In this document: positions 1-11,719 of the stretch, piece after piece | Layout of the letters: each line of letters starts with the position of its first letter | Position numbering within the stretch: the first letter of the stretch is position 1 | Assembly (NCBI RefSeq): GCF_001039355.2 | Contig: NW_019775625.1 | Coordinates: 52,042-116,041 of the forward strand | DNA: 64,000 bases | Direction of reading: 5' to 3' | From: Lingula anatina | Taxonomy: Eukaryota; Brachiopoda; Lingulata; Lingulida; Lingulidae | The notes under the pieces: generated by a model | Database searches by the model: none | The model's input: only the letters and a program-made list of their open reading frames with translations | What the model was told of the DNA's origin: nothing | Translations under genes and position numbers: made by a program

Positions 1-112
1 TTTTTGAAAAACGAAACTAGTTTCTGGTTGCCAGGTTTGTTTATGAAAAACGACACTAGTTTCTGGTGGCCAGGTTCGTTTTTGAAAAACGAAACTAGAA
101 ACTAGACACTAA
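1..112. repeat. 39-bp minisatellite
   Basis: The word GAAAAACGA recurs at about positions 6, 45 and 84, giving two to three copies of a 39-bp unit containing CTAGTTTCTGG and CCAGGT. It occupies the place where the mature-peptide exon of the truncated BRICHOS copy D would be expected. The array may continue beyond the left edge of the window. Confidence 0.75.
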
Positions 113-140
113 CTTCAGCGCTCTCTGAAAGAGTATAGAA

Positions 141-195
141 TAGAGTAGAGTAGAGTAGAGTAGAGTAGAGTAGAGTAGAGTATAGTAGAGTAGAG
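141..195. repeat. (TAGAG)n microsatellite
   Basis: About eleven copies of a 5-bp TAGAG unit. It occupies the position that the (AATAT)n repeat holds in the intact paralogues, next to the intron 5 / exon 6 boundary, but the unit sequence is different. Confidence 0.85.
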
Positions 196-339
196 GATGC
201 CAAAATCGAAATAACGGCCAGCATTTCATGTCCTGTAACTTCTATATACAGAGCAATAAGTGTATTTACCTACATTGTTACTGTTGTAGGTATTGCATCG
301 GGTTATGGTTAACATTTCAGAGATTTGTATTGTGCGTAC

Positions 340-769
340 CTGCCGGGATTCGTACGGTGGCGCCATCTACAGTGTTGCCGTCATTCTGAGTGAGCCAGTA
401 TGCCTCCAGATCCCTGCAGAATTCCTGCATCCTGGGACTTAGGAAGGATTTGTCTTTGATCTGGGAAGTATTTACAACGAAGCTTTCTTGGTCATCATCA
501 TCACCATCTTCATCATCTGTCGTGTTCTCGACGGCGTTCTAAAAGAAAAACTGCACAGGTTATGTGAAGATTTTTTTCATGTCTTGCAATTTTTTTCATA
601 TGTTTATATCTATATTTTCAAACACAATCAACAGCAACATTTATGAAAAAAGGTAAACAAAAAGACTGAATAAATAATGACGTTTGTTGTACAGGCTGTT
701 CCATAGCGCTGACCACGTCGAGGCGAGTAACAAGCAACCTTGCATTTCCATCTTGTATACTACTAGACT
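340..769 (-). pseudogene. Truncated BRICHOS peptide-precursor copy D (exons 4-5 only)
   Basis: Two segments align with exons 4 and 5 of the intact genes. The exon 5 equivalent is 340-538 (199 nt, phase kept). It encodes the conserved proregion end, including KDKSFLSPRMQEFC and DLEAYWLTQ, with an acidic run DDEDGDDDD in place of the usual linker. The exon 4 equivalent is 693-769, only 77 nt against 114 nt in the others. It keeps the start (SLVVYKMEM) but has lost about 37 nt around the first BRICHOS Cys, so it is frameshifted. No match to exons 1-3 was found upstream to ~2600, and no mature-peptide exon lies downstream. This is best read as a decayed member of the array. A recombinant gene using other exons is possible but not supported. 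Confidence 0.8.
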
Positions 770-1997
770 CTGGAAGGAAACCAACGGGGCAATTCACTTT
801 TTGTGAAAAATGATGGAATATTCCCACAATATTGCATCTCTGTGATTCTAATAAGTTCAACTTAAATACCATGCACAGTTCAACTAGCTCGGCAGTTCTT
901 TATTACATTTTCATGTTCTACCTTCAAATAACAGTATATTATGTTCTTGTTTGGGTTCCTTCTGGCAATCTGTCATAAATTTGATAAATTATCAGCAATT
1001 TGTAGGCAAAGCAAATGTCATGTTCAAGGGAATATACCAGTACACTGGAGAGAATGCCAGAGCCATTCAAAAGTAATGCAAGGCCACGAAGCCGGTGACG
1101 GCATATATCCTTTACGGTACTAACTCAGCCTGTTTGTTGATGTATCCCGGGCTGAGATTACTCCACTCAACGTTGTTGATTTCTTTCAATATAGGAGGAT
1201 AGTACATGAAAAAAGTAAAATAAAAATAAAAAGGCAATTCAAAATAATGAAAATATTACACGATATGTTGCGTATTGACATGAGTCAAAGTTGATGTTAT
1301 AGTTTTAGTATGGAATGACCTTTCAAAGAGCAATTATTAAAACAAAAGGAATTTTAATTGAAAATTAAATGTTGTGTTTACAATATTTTAAAGTTCTCAT
1401 GTCATTAAGCGATCGTACTTAAAAACGTGGAGAAGATTCATGAGGTTTGATATTCGTTCCCTATCTGCTATCCGAAAATGGAACAAATAGTTGGTGTAAA
1501 AAGGCATCATTGTTTTTCCCTTTATATTCTTGTTTCTTGTTTTTTTTTTCTCTTTTACAGATTTCCTTCAACAATCAAAAATGAATATGAAACTCTGTGA
1601 AGGATAGGATAAAATGTGCCGATTGAAGGATAGGATAAGATGTCCGTTTTCAAGTAAGATACACTGTAAAAGGAAGTGAATTTCCTTTGCTAATATAATG
1701 TATTGTCATAAAAAAAGTTCGCGTGTGCCGGACGTAGGACAAAAATGCCCCACTTTACAGCTGGTCCCACAGTTATGGTACATGTAGTTCGTATCTAGGC
1801 TACCATGCTTGGTGAGGGTAGGCTGTTCAATCGCTCATTAAAGGTCTTTTTTATTCGTCGCCTGAACCGTACCTCCTTGGGAAAGATCACACAACGTCTT
1901 AGTACCATATGAGTGACTGTAGTTTTAATATAGATTGGTCAATTCGGGTAAATAAGCAAAAGTCACTGTTTTGCCCCCCCCCCCCTCCCATATGTGT

Positions 1998-2031
<34 letters not shown>

Positions 2032-2613
2032 TGTGTGTGTTTGCATTCTCTTTCTTTACACCGTACATCGTTTACTACGTTTAAAAACTATTTTGCAGTT
2101 ATTATGTCCTTCGCATTGACCAGTTGGTTAGTAAGGGTAGGGGATGGTTTATGGACTGTCACTTTTTTCTTTAATTTGTCAGACAGATTCTTTATGTAGT
2201 GGAGGGTTACACATGTTTTATTATCGTTACTATCAACCCTCCCCTGCCTTTATCCTCACCCTTGGTTGTTTGACATGGTTTATTACAGTCTGGGCAGCGA
2301 CGGCTATCTGAATACTAGCACAGTTTTTCAAATGTTTGCGGATGCCCCCAGTGATTCAGATATAAAAAAGATGCTTAATCGCCCTTTGACGTTTGTTATG
2401 CAGAATTTGAATTGCAGTTGGACACCTCAGTGCAACAGAGATTAATGCGCTATTTAACATGCTAAACATGACAACTTCAGGATACACTGTAGCCTTCATA
2501 TAACGTTCAAATTGTTCTTGGGCCATTGTGAAAGCCATGGAGATGATGTATATTAATGGGTATGTGCAATAGCATAATAAAGTATCTAGTTCGTTCATTA
2601 TTCCATTATCTTT
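770..2613. other. Intergenic, no gene recognised
   Basis: AT-rich sequence with short scattered ORFs and no recognisable domain. A C-run and GT repeat lie at 1975-2041. The expected exons 1-3 of copy D are not here. Confidence 0.6.
1975..2041. repeat. C-run followed by (GT)n
   Basis: A run of about 12 C is followed, after a short spacer, by about 22 GT dinucleotides. The ORF reading through it is an artefact of the repeat. Confidence 0.9.
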
Positions 2614-3152
2614 TGTAAAAGCGTATTGTAATTGACCGGAAATGACCTCTGACACTCATAAGCTACTATAGTAGTCCGTTATCGTCTGTGGGTGGAATCT
2701 TGTTAGATATATGCGCCACGGTAAGTAAAGGCCGTCAATTAAATTTAACGAAAAACCTATGACTATTAACATGTTACCTTCCGTATATGTAACGTGTCTT
2801 TGGGTCTGGAGTACAAAGGGTTATAACCCTATGTTTATGAGGAAAATAGTCAAAAAAGCAATTGTCGGATACATTTTATTTTGCTGTATTGTGTCAATGA
2901 CAATGTCACTTGTTTATTGTGGCTAAGGCCTTTAGTCCGTTTTTTCTACTTTGACATATAATACATCGATTAAATTAAGATTTAATCAGATATGCAGTAT
3001 CGACTTTTTGTTGTAAGCCGAAGGAGTAACACCTTGATAGTAATTTGTTTTATTTTATACTCAAAGAAATTGAATCACAACAACGAGAAAAATACATTTT
3101 GGTAACAAAGCCATAACATCATATTTTGGAATTTGGTCATTTTTGTCTGCCT
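2614..3152. repeat. Direct repeat, copy 1
   Basis: About 540 bp starting TGTAAAAGCGTATTG and ending at GTCTGCCT. It is nearly identical to 3365-3897, with an offset of about 751 bp. No coding content was recognised. The copies differ by a few substitutions and a small indel near 2725/3475. Confidence 0.85.
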
Positions 3153-3364
3153 TGGGCTAGCTTTACCTGACTGACTTTAAATTAACTGTTTTAAGGCAAA
3201 TATTCTTAAACGTTGGCCAATTCGGAAAAGCCATAACATGGCGTCATCCATATAGGGTAATCTAAAACGAAAACCGAAGGCCCTTGCATAATTTTAACTT
3301 TTCATAAATCTTGTGCTGTTTCGGATACCCTGGTGCTTTTAACGTCTTCAGGGTCATTCCAAAT

Positions 3365-3897
3365 TGTAAAAGCGTATTGTAATTGACCGGAAATGACCTC
3401 TGACACTCATAAGCTACTATAGTAGTCCGTTATCGTCTGTGGATGGAATCTTGTTAGATATGTGCGCCACGGTAAGGTCATTAATTAAAACTAACGAAAA
3501 ACCTATGACTATAAACATGTAACCTTCCGTATATGTAACGTGTCTTTGGGTCTGGAGTACAAAGGGTTATAACCCTATGTTTATGAGGAAAATAGTCAAA
3601 AAAGCAATTGTCGGATACATTTTATTTTGCTGTATTGTGTCAATGCCAATGTCACTTGTTTATTGTGGCTAAGGCCTTTAGTCCGTTTTTTCTACTTTGA
3701 CATATAATACATCGATTAAATTAAGATTTAATCAGATATGCAGTATCGATTTTTGTTGTAAGCCGAAGGAGTAACACCTTGATAGTAATTTGTTTTATTT
3801 TATACTCAAAGAAATTGAATCACAACAACGAGAAAAATACATTTTGGTAACAAAGCCATAACATCATATTCTGGAATTTGGTCATTTTTGTCTGCCT
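3365..3897. repeat. Direct repeat, copy 2 (ends at an N)
   Basis: Second copy of 2614-3152. It stops exactly at the single N at 3898, so either a true tandem duplication or an unresolved assembly join could explain it. Confidence 0.85.
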
Positions 3898-3898
3898 N

Positions 3899-4731
3899 AA
3901 TAAATAAAAGGCATTAAAACAATGATAACAACTTAGAAAAAAGTCACATAGTGACTTTTATTCATCTTTTCTAAAACAAAGCAAAAATCAAGGCAAAAGA
4001 AGCACAAGTAAAAAATGTGTAGCTAACAATAACCTAGGATAATAATTTTAATGTTGCCGACATAACAGTTAACATACAAAAATGCATATGTGGGACTTAT
4101 TAAAAACAAAACAAGGGCCCTGAATAAGAACTGCGGAAGGGATTATCTTAAACACCATTCTGTACTAGTACCATTTTTACCATTTACTTTTTGAACCATC
4201 ATATCAAAGACAATGATAAACCTTTTATGCCGAATTTTAGCATCTTTGTTATTTGATTTCGTAAATAGATGCAAATCCAAAAAAAAAGAACATTTCACCA
4301 AAATTGTCAGACCCTGCTTAATCTTTTCGATTACAAACAAATAGTAATAGAAGCTTTGCTAATAGAAGAATAACTAAATGATGCATCATTTTCATTTATC
4401 TGGAATACTGATTTCACTGTCGTTGTTATGACAGTTTACACACAAAAATGCATACTTGGGTATTATTGAAAAACAAAACAAAACAAAACTGGGGTGGCTG
4501 ATTGAGAACTATTGACGGGGAATTTTCTGAAACGTCACTCTGTACTAGTGGTTCCTATATCATATCTACTCATGTAACAGTGGATTAATCCTTTTTCACT
4601 TATGGCTCTGAAATATTCTCGGAAACACACGGCCGCGGGAAGTTAAAAAGTTGACTTAAAAGTTGACTTTAAAGTTGACTTATCACGCTTTGCAATAATC
4701 TTTGAGATGAACAAATGCTTCACAGCAACGT
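3899..4731 (-). repeat. Block Z: 3' flank of gene A
   Basis: Sequence downstream of the gene A stop codon. It is homologous to the flanks of gene B (22720-23591) and gene C (36890-38068). It contains two diverged internal copies of a segment with the word ACAnTTAACATACAAAAATGCATA. It may include untranslated or terminator sequence, but AATAAA already overlaps the stop codon, so transcript extent is unknown. Confidence 0.6.
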
Positions 4732-5604
4732 TTATTTACCGTAGCATCTGTACCTATAACAGTATCTATAATAGTATACATAACGGCAATAGTAACGAAA
4801 ACCGATCTTGATGCATACGCGTCTTATATAACGGCATATGTAACGCCTCCAGTAGCAATAGGCTCGCTTCTGGCGTTCACCTCCTGAATAATATAATATA
4901 ATATAATATAATATAATATAATATAATATAATATAATATAATCGAAGGGTAATGTTCCTAATGTATTGTGGATTCTACATGTACATAGAAAGTTAAAAGT
5001 AAATTTACTGAATGGTAATTGTTGTAAGTTTTGCATCGGGTAATGGTTAGCATTTCAGAGATTTATATTTTGCGTACCTGCCGGGGTTTGGGTGCTGGCG
5101 CCATCTACAGTGTTGCCGTCCTTCTGAGTAAGCCAGTATGCCTCCAGATCCTTGCAGAATTCCTGCATTCTGGGACTTAGGAAGGACTTGTCCTTGATCG
5201 GAGAGGTGTTGGCAACGAATTGTTTTTGTTCATTATCTTCATCTGATGTCGTATTTTCGACGGTATTCTAAAACATGATGGTATAGTTTAGGTTTAAGTT
5301 ATAGTCATATCTTGCACATGTTTAAATGCCACTTTATATATTTAAACACAATTAAAAGTACTGTGTATGTAAAGATGTAAACACAGATTCAAAGTCTGAA
5401 TTAATATGAAGTAAATCGCACCGGTTGTTCCAAAGCATTGGCCACGTCCTTGCTGTCGGTCTCTTCAGATTTGTTCATTGGAGTTAAGTAACAAGCAAAC
5501 TTGTTGTTCATTTCCATCTTGTATACTACCAGACCCTAAAAAGAAACAATCGGAGCTTTTCACTCTTGTTTTAAATAATGGGATATTCTCAAAGAATATT
5601 TGGA

Positions 5605-5647
<43 letters not shown>

Positions 5648-6303
5648 TTATTTTTATTTATTTATTTCTTTTTTTGCTGAAAAAATTGATAAAAAACAGG
5701 TATTAATCAATGGAATATAGACATAGCCAAGAGAATTAATTCACTGACATATGAAACACATCAAAATTGAAAGGTAGTGACACATAAATGTAAACATGTT
5801 ACCGCGTTGAATCCAGTAAATTCTACAGATCTCAGCTTAGAGGTACTTAACATTGTTTGCATTCTGACAAAGTATAAGCAAAATAATCCTCCTTTGATAA
5901 ACAATTTTCACAATAAAGTTAGATCGCCTCTACTTACCCTCGAGTTGTCCATGGCTACGTGGAACTTCTCGTTGTTCACGTTGTACACGGTGATGTTGTC
6001 CTTCAGATCAACCTGAACCTTTTCGTCAACTTTCTTCCCTTGCTTGTCGGTTAAACGGAGATTGTACTCCTGAAGAAATAATAATAATCACATAAGGTGA
6101 TGATGGTGATAAGATCGTTAGTTTTGATTGCTCACTGCTTTGCATATAATTCCACCAATTTCCTTTAAAACCAGATAGATACGTTTTGCAATTGAGATAT
6201 TTTATGCGCGTTCGAGGGTTTTTAATAAATTTAAGCTTTTACTAAAGTGATCTGTATGTGTCATAAATTATAATAAGCAGAATTCCCAAATATTCTGTTA
6301 TTA

Positions 6304-6335
<32 letters not shown>

Positions 6336-7316
6336 TGTAGTGATACAGTATACCTACCTTCAACACATCCTGACAATTAGCAAAAAATATTTTTAATGAT
6401 AATAATAATAATAATCACCCTCTTTTTAGTGATACAGTATACCTACCTTCCACACGTCTTGTGCTGTCTTGTTAGAGATGTGAACTGCTCCCAAAGTTCC
6501 ACCGACAGCAACAGCAACAACAACAATGACAGCAACAGCAACAATGATGTACTTCTTGTACGACGCCTTGGTCTGAAATATAACAAATCAAAAGATGAAT
6601 TGGAACAAAAGAAAACTAGGAATATGACTGTTTATCTCATCGCCAACTGTGTTGTAAAGCGTTTGAAAGAAATTGATGCAACTATCGGTATATAAAAATA
6701 TAATTTTATGAAAAATTTGAAAAACGGTGCAACTACTTATACCTTGCATTGAAAGTCTGGGCGATTCACAAAAACTGATCATTTGACAATGGGATTCTGT
6801 CAGAATTTCTTCATGTTTATATTCATTATCATAAAAAATTACATTATCGAAGGCGGTCTAATTTTATTGTTTATCTATACTTTCGAAAATGTTTTTTAAA
6901 ATCATAAGTGCTTACATTGTGATAGCATATGTAAATGCAGACCTCTCATTTGTATGTCGGTTGTGAAAACACAAGACGTAAAATAGCGTTTTTTAATGTT
7001 ACAGTCGTCTTTTTTCACTAATTGCATTCACCGCCAGCATGATAATTTTGCTAAAACATAAAAATTCCATACTAAAATATGTGTGAAAGAAAGAAAATGA
7101 AAAACGATTAATATTCACAACAAAAGCAAATTGACTGATGCGACTCAAATGTTCACTTTTTTTGTGGAAAGACCCTAGTTAGAGTAAAAAGTTCCTGGAT
7201 TAAACATCTTCAAAAGTGGAAACACTTACCTCGGCGCTGTCACGTCCTGAGGACCCACCGTCTGTGATGACTGTCACGCCTGGCTCGGCAGACTTTTCAC
7301 TTACAGTTGGCAGCAT
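4732..7316 (-). CDS. BRICHOS-proregion antimicrobial-type peptide precursor, gene A
   Basis: Six-exon gene read on the minus strand: 7230-7316, 6447-6572, 5938-6069, 5422-5535, 5078-5267 and 4732-4883. Introns are phase 0 except the last, which is phase 1. The product is about 266 residues. Residues 1-29 look cytosolic and 37-59 form an Ala/Val/Ile membrane anchor after YKK. A BRICHOS proregion follows with D112 (in HVAMDNSR), C130 (in NNKFACYLTPMN) and C191 (in MQEFC). RQKR is a furin-type site. The mature peptide has 43 residues: six Cys at positions 3, 10, 17, 26, 35 and 40, ten Arg, two Lys, no acidic residue and many Tyr, ending GK. In polychaetes BRICHOS proregions chaperone beta-hairpin antimicrobial peptides, and the same role is inferred here. 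The exon 4 donor (GTGCGA) is weak. The start is the only ATG in frame before the promoter. Confidence 0.85.
4884..4942. repeat. (AATAT)n at the intron 5 acceptor of gene A
   Basis: About eleven 5-bp units lie inside intron 5, directly against the CAG acceptor of the mature-peptide exon. They replace an ordinary polypyrimidine tract. The same repeat holds the same position in genes B and C. Confidence 0.9.
6336..6378 (-). repeat. Duplicated exon 2 donor fragment in intron 2 of gene A
   Basis: The last ~12 nt of exon 2 and its donor (reading GTGTTGAAG then GTAGGTATACTG on the minus strand) recur ~100 bp downstream of the real donor at 6441-6446. Genes B and C lack this. It gives gene A a second potential donor, probably through tandem duplication next to the (ATT)n repeats. 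Confidence 0.6.
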
Positions 7317-7394
7317 CTTGAAAGAATATCAAAATTCTTCTAGCAAAGAGCAGCACTCAGGGCTTTACTTTTTCCGACCGATCGATTTCGCCGT

Positions 7395-7440
7395 CTGCTG
7401 CGAGCTGGGCGCACCCTCCTTTTTATAGCTGGACCACGGA
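7395..7440 (-). promoter_or_regulatory. TATA box of gene A
   Basis: Minus-strand TATAAAA at 7421-7427, 105 bp upstream of the ATG. The surrounding sequence is strongly conserved with genes B and C, including the ~75-nt inferred 5' leader. The spacing is identical in all three genes. Confidence 0.7.
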
Positions 7441-7910
7441 GGGAGACCCGTGACAAACAGGTTTTCGATACAATGTTGTTTTTGAACAATGCCTTCCAAG
7501 TTTTTTAAGCAGAAATAAAACGCGCTTTCATATGTTGATGTGGTGGGAAAGTTTTCGACAACCAGAATAAAAAATGGAAAAACCCTAAGCATTTTTTAAG
7601 GATCTGATCAATGGTTGGGTGATTTTAACAAACATTCACACGATACAAAAGGTGAAATAAATCAAATGCAAAGCACGAAAAGTGATCTTTGACAAACAAG
7701 ATTTCCATACAAAAGATTGAACAATGTCTGCCAAGTTCATAGGCAGAAATAAAAAGCGTTTCCATAAATTGATGAGGTGGGAGTGTTTCCAAAAAATGTG
7801 CTGACAACGAGGAAGAAATGCTAAAAACCATAAGTATTTTTTAAGTATCTGATCAATCGTTAGGTAATTTGAACAGCACGACAAAAAAGGTGTAAAATCC
7901 TTCCAAGAAA
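7440..7910 (-). repeat. Promoter-proximal ~230-bp repeats, gene A (2 units)
   Basis: Two diverged units begin near 7449 and 7681. Shared words are GACAAACAAG, AAGCAGAAATAAAA, CATATGTTGATG and AAGTATCTGATCAAT. The same unit occurs five times upstream of gene B and once upstream of gene C. A regulatory role is possible but unproven. Confidence 0.7.
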
Positions 7911-8330
7911 ACCAGAAAAAAATGTATTTGTTATTTTGCTCAAGGCGCTAATGCCAAATATATATATATTTAGGCAAATAATGTGCTCTTTTACGCGTGT
8001 TAATTGGGGGGGGGTGTCTATCAAACCACTCACGTGCCAATAGGAAAATGATGCAAGCCCGTGGATATAAAAAAAAATATCAAAAGAGGTGCCATGCTGA
8101 AGTTAAAGGCCACCCATAGTTGCAGTGACTCTCTGGAGAGAGAGAGAGAGAGAGAGAGGTTTGATAGTTCCACTTTTCCAATTAAATTTTATCGATTGAT
8201 TATGTAATTGAGCTCTGTCCTTTAATGCACATGTAAGCCCTGTACTTCCCCAACTTATGGAGAGAGTCTTAAGTATTGAGCATTGGTCAGTTCATTTCTT
8301 ACACCCTTCTAGCATTTTATTTATTTACTA
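7911..8330. other. Upstream flank of gene A, no gene
   Basis: Non-coding. It contains a short TA run, a (GA)n run near 8135-8160, and a segment with TCTATCAAACCACTC and CCAATAGGAAAAT that recurs near 28090 and 28800. Confidence 0.6.
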
Positions 8331-8334
8331 CATT

Positions 8335-9415
8335 TCAGCTTTAAACACAATTGTGCCAATAAAACTGTATTTGAAAATTTTAACCATCTTGAGCTACCTG
8401 TTTTTATTTGTGACTGGATTTTAGACTTTCTTTTAAATAAAAGACAATCTGTTTAAGTCGTCTATTTATCTCAAAAACAACAGTTTTAAATACCGGTGCA
8501 CCACAGGGATGCGTCTTTTCAATTTGTCTTTACTCCCTTTTTACCTATGATTGTACTATTGTAAGCGACGGAAATTTTCTTATGACATTTGCGGATGATA
8601 CTACGCTTGTGGGGCTAGTTACTGATAATGACGAGAGTACACATAGAAAATCTGTTGAGTCGGTGGTAAGGTGGTGCGAGAGTAATGATCTTATTTTGAA
8701 CGTAGCTAAAACCAAAGAAATGATAGTGAATTTTACAACGAATCAGAATGATAAGGCACCACTGAACACTGGAGACGTTGAAGTAAGTAGGGTAGAGGAA
8801 TTTTATCTATTTGGTATACGCATGAACAGTAAAATTAATTGGAAAGATAATACCGCGAGGAGTGTAAAGAAGGTACGGCAAAGACTATATTTTTAGGATC
8901 ATTGAGAACTTTTACTGATAGCGAGCCTATTTTAGTCAATTTTATAGGTGTGTAATTGAAAGCATCCTGGCGTACAGAATTATAATATGGTATAGCGGAA
9001 CAACTGGGGATGAAAAAATAAACTAACCAACGTTGTAAAAACTGCAAGCAAGGTGTATGTAATCGGGCAGGATCTGCCCATGATATTTTAACGACAGAAT
9101 GAAGAAAAGAACTGTTAACACCATGGAAGATTTTTCTCATCCTGCATCATCACTTTTTACCTTTTTACCAATTAATAGTAGACTTTAAACTTTTAAAAGG
9201 AGTAAAAGCTTTTTAAACAGCTTTTATCCAAGTGCAGTAACGCATTTTAATTTGATCTCAAAACCAAATTCTTAATTTATCTATTGTATTACACCTATTC
9301 TGTATATTATCAAACTTGCTCCAAAAAGGAAAATGATTTCCGAATTTTATAATTCACTAAATAAACTCTTAACTTATCTTATCTTATCTCATCCTATCTT
9401 ATCTTATCTTATCGT
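8335..9415 (+). mobile_element. Degraded non-LTR retrotransposon (reverse transcriptase and 3' end)
   Basis: Reverse-transcriptase landmarks occur in order: DFLLNKRQSV, then after a frameshift TGAPQGC (from 8492), then FADDT (from 8588), followed by SNDLILNVAKTKEM. Downstream frames keep pieces typical of the C-terminus of CR1/L2/Rex-like LINEs, such as a region reading YRCVIESIL. The element ends in a (CTTAT)n tail at 9371-9414. Stops and frameshifts show it is dead. The clade assignment is a judgement from motif style. Confidence 0.75.
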
Positions 9416-9863
9416 TATCCATGTTACGTGTAAGGTACTTACAATTACAAAAAAAAATGCGATTCGTGTAAAAAAAAAAGTGAGGTACGTCTCAAAGAAT
9501 AATAGTTCATATTTATAGAGATTAATTGCAGTGCAAGAGAAGGAAACAAAATAAACACGAAGAGCGACTCTTTGGCGTGTCATTCAGTTGTACAAACTGA
9601 GTCTAGATGCTGACAACCTGTCATTAAGTGATTATTTATCATATTTGAAAAGAAAATGAGGTGTCGCATTTTTTTAACTTACGCAATTCAAAAACAGAAC
9701 TAGTTAGCATAAGAAAGGTTGAAGTGATAAAATCTATTTATTCATTTTTTTAAGAATCCACTTGGGACATTCAAGGATGAATGTGAGCGGGATTTTTGGT
9801 TAGACACACAATGCAATGTCCAGAATTATTTCTCTTCAAATTGATAAGCTGTTCGCTTCTACA

Positions 9864-11288
9864 CACTGTAAAAACAGTGTTTAGCTCTGAGACACATTTC
9901 TAAGCGCCTGTTTTGTCTCATTTTTTCCACGCGTTTAGCACCTAAGCACGTTTAGCCTATTAACATGTTACACGCTTTGACGTGCTTGACGCCTAATAAA
10001 TGTAGGGTGTATTTGTTTAACTTTAAGGTTGTAACGTTTTCAACTGTTTCAGTCACTCTCTCTCACACACACACGCGCGCGCGCGCGCGCAGTCACGGTC
10101 ACCTTTAACTGCCATAGCTATCTCTATCTATAACAGGGTACCGTGAACCGTCAACAAAGTTGATTCTCACCATCATCTGTACAGCTGGACTTATTCATCC
10201 TTGTGTTAGCTGACCTTGCGAGGAAGTTAATTGGAATATATTTCTGAAAAACAAGTTAGGAAAATTCACTAGTTTACTAAAGACACGAAACAACTATCAC
10301 ATTTACTTTAAAACATTTTTTTCATATTTTGATAAAATGCGTTAAGGTATTGATGTTCATTTATTTTTTCCGGAAGTAATGAACAATAGAACATCAGGAT
10401 GATGGTGGGGTATTCATTATAATGGTTTATTTAAGCTTTCATCACATGCTGGTTATTTTGGTAACGATAGTCCGAATATTTCAAATCACACCGCTATAGT
10501 CGCCGACTATAACCCAAGCCCATTTTGGAATTAACCGCTAACTGTAGTATACAGCATAAGACGTGTTTTGGTGATTAATAAAAAAAAGTTTTCAAAACAT
10601 TAAATAATTTTTTTCCAGAATGTTATAAAACGCTTATAAAACTGCATATGCATCATTTTGCATGGAGTTAAAACACCCATAACGTTACCATGACGTTATT
10701 CTATACCATCACCATCATGTAACCAGCTGATAACGTCGTGAAAACGTTATTTGTTATTTGGATTATTACTTAATAGGCCTATTTTAAATAATCACACGTT
10801 ACTGCAAGGAAGGACACAACGCGTTCGAGCAGGCTGCTTCTCGCCTCCAACAGCCCCATATGTTTACAAGGGGAAGTGTTAAGCAAAATTGTTGAGTCTT
10901 GTAATAAACTTGTTATGGGATCATATATATGGGATTGTGAAGCATTTTTTTCTGTGACGAGCTTGAAAAGCTAAACATGTTGTTTAGCAGCTCCACGCGT
11001 TAAGGAATTCCACACCTATAGCAGCTCCATATGTTTAGCAGCCTCACGCGCTTAGCAGGGGAAGTGCTTAGCCAGTGTGCTTAGCTTGTGATAGACTTGT
11101 TATAGAATCATATGCCGGTGAAGCTAAACACATAGCTAAACGTGTAACAATGCCAACGTGTCTAGCTTTTTCTTCTGTGAAACGTTTGAAAAGCTATACG
11201 CGTTTAGCATTTACACAGATTTCTAAATGCGTATAGATGCCTAACGTGTGTTGTTTGTATTTAAATGCTAAACACTGTTTTTACAGTG
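9864..11288. mobile_element. Foldback / nonautonomous TIR element (1.4 kb)
   Basis: It begins CACTGTAAAAACAGTG-TTTAGC and ends with the exact reverse complement. The paralogous site in block X copy 2 (near 16000) and copy 5 (near 41755) reads CTTCTACAGGTAG or similar without the element, so the insertion is visible directly and leaves an apparent 2-bp CA duplication. The interior has many GTTTAGC-like words and no ORF. A related fragment lies in intron 3 of gene B (about 24990-25245). Confidence 0.8.
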
Positions 11289-11719
11289 CAGGTAGTCAGC
11301 CACACAGCAATTGTTTCAACAAGGGCTGGTTTCACGAAAAAACTTTAGCCCCTAAAGTGGTCTAAACTTCTTGATGAAAAATCTTGTCTATGAATTTAAA
11401 AAGAATGCATTGTAGTCCAGTGGTATATTTCTTTTGAGAAAAAACTTCAACGTAATGAGAAGTGCCATGCATACGGACGGTCAAAAAAAACACTGTTACT
11501 CGAAAAGGTATAAATAGCGTGCATAGTCATGATCAGCAACCACAACGAATTTCGAAGAAAAGGTGATTACAAAACTATCAATCAATATTTGAGTTAAAAG
11601 TATCTAATTATAGCAAAAAACGGCTAACCAGAGTTGGAAGTAAATATTACCTGTATGACATTGGAGCGCACCGCTAGTCTTCAACCGACTCTCTTATTTC
11701 GTAGGCTTACATAATTTAC

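Noticed and set aside
1909-2199. ORF with poly-(CV) residues
   Set aside because: Produced by the C-run and (GT)n repeat.
4824-5036. ORFs with repeated YYIIL residues at 4824, 23687 and 38069
   Set aside because: They are read-through of the (AATAT)n microsatellite in intron 5. The repeat is intronic and only the exon 6 part is coding.
6396-6695. Plus-strand Ser/Asn-rich frames at 6396, 25741 and 40282
   Set aside because: Antisense shadows of exon 2, which encodes the Val/Ala membrane anchor on the minus strand.
7540-7560. NF-kB-like GGGAAAGTTTTC in the promoter repeats
   Set aside because: Only a partial match to kappa-B consensus and variable among units. Not enough to call a site without binding data.
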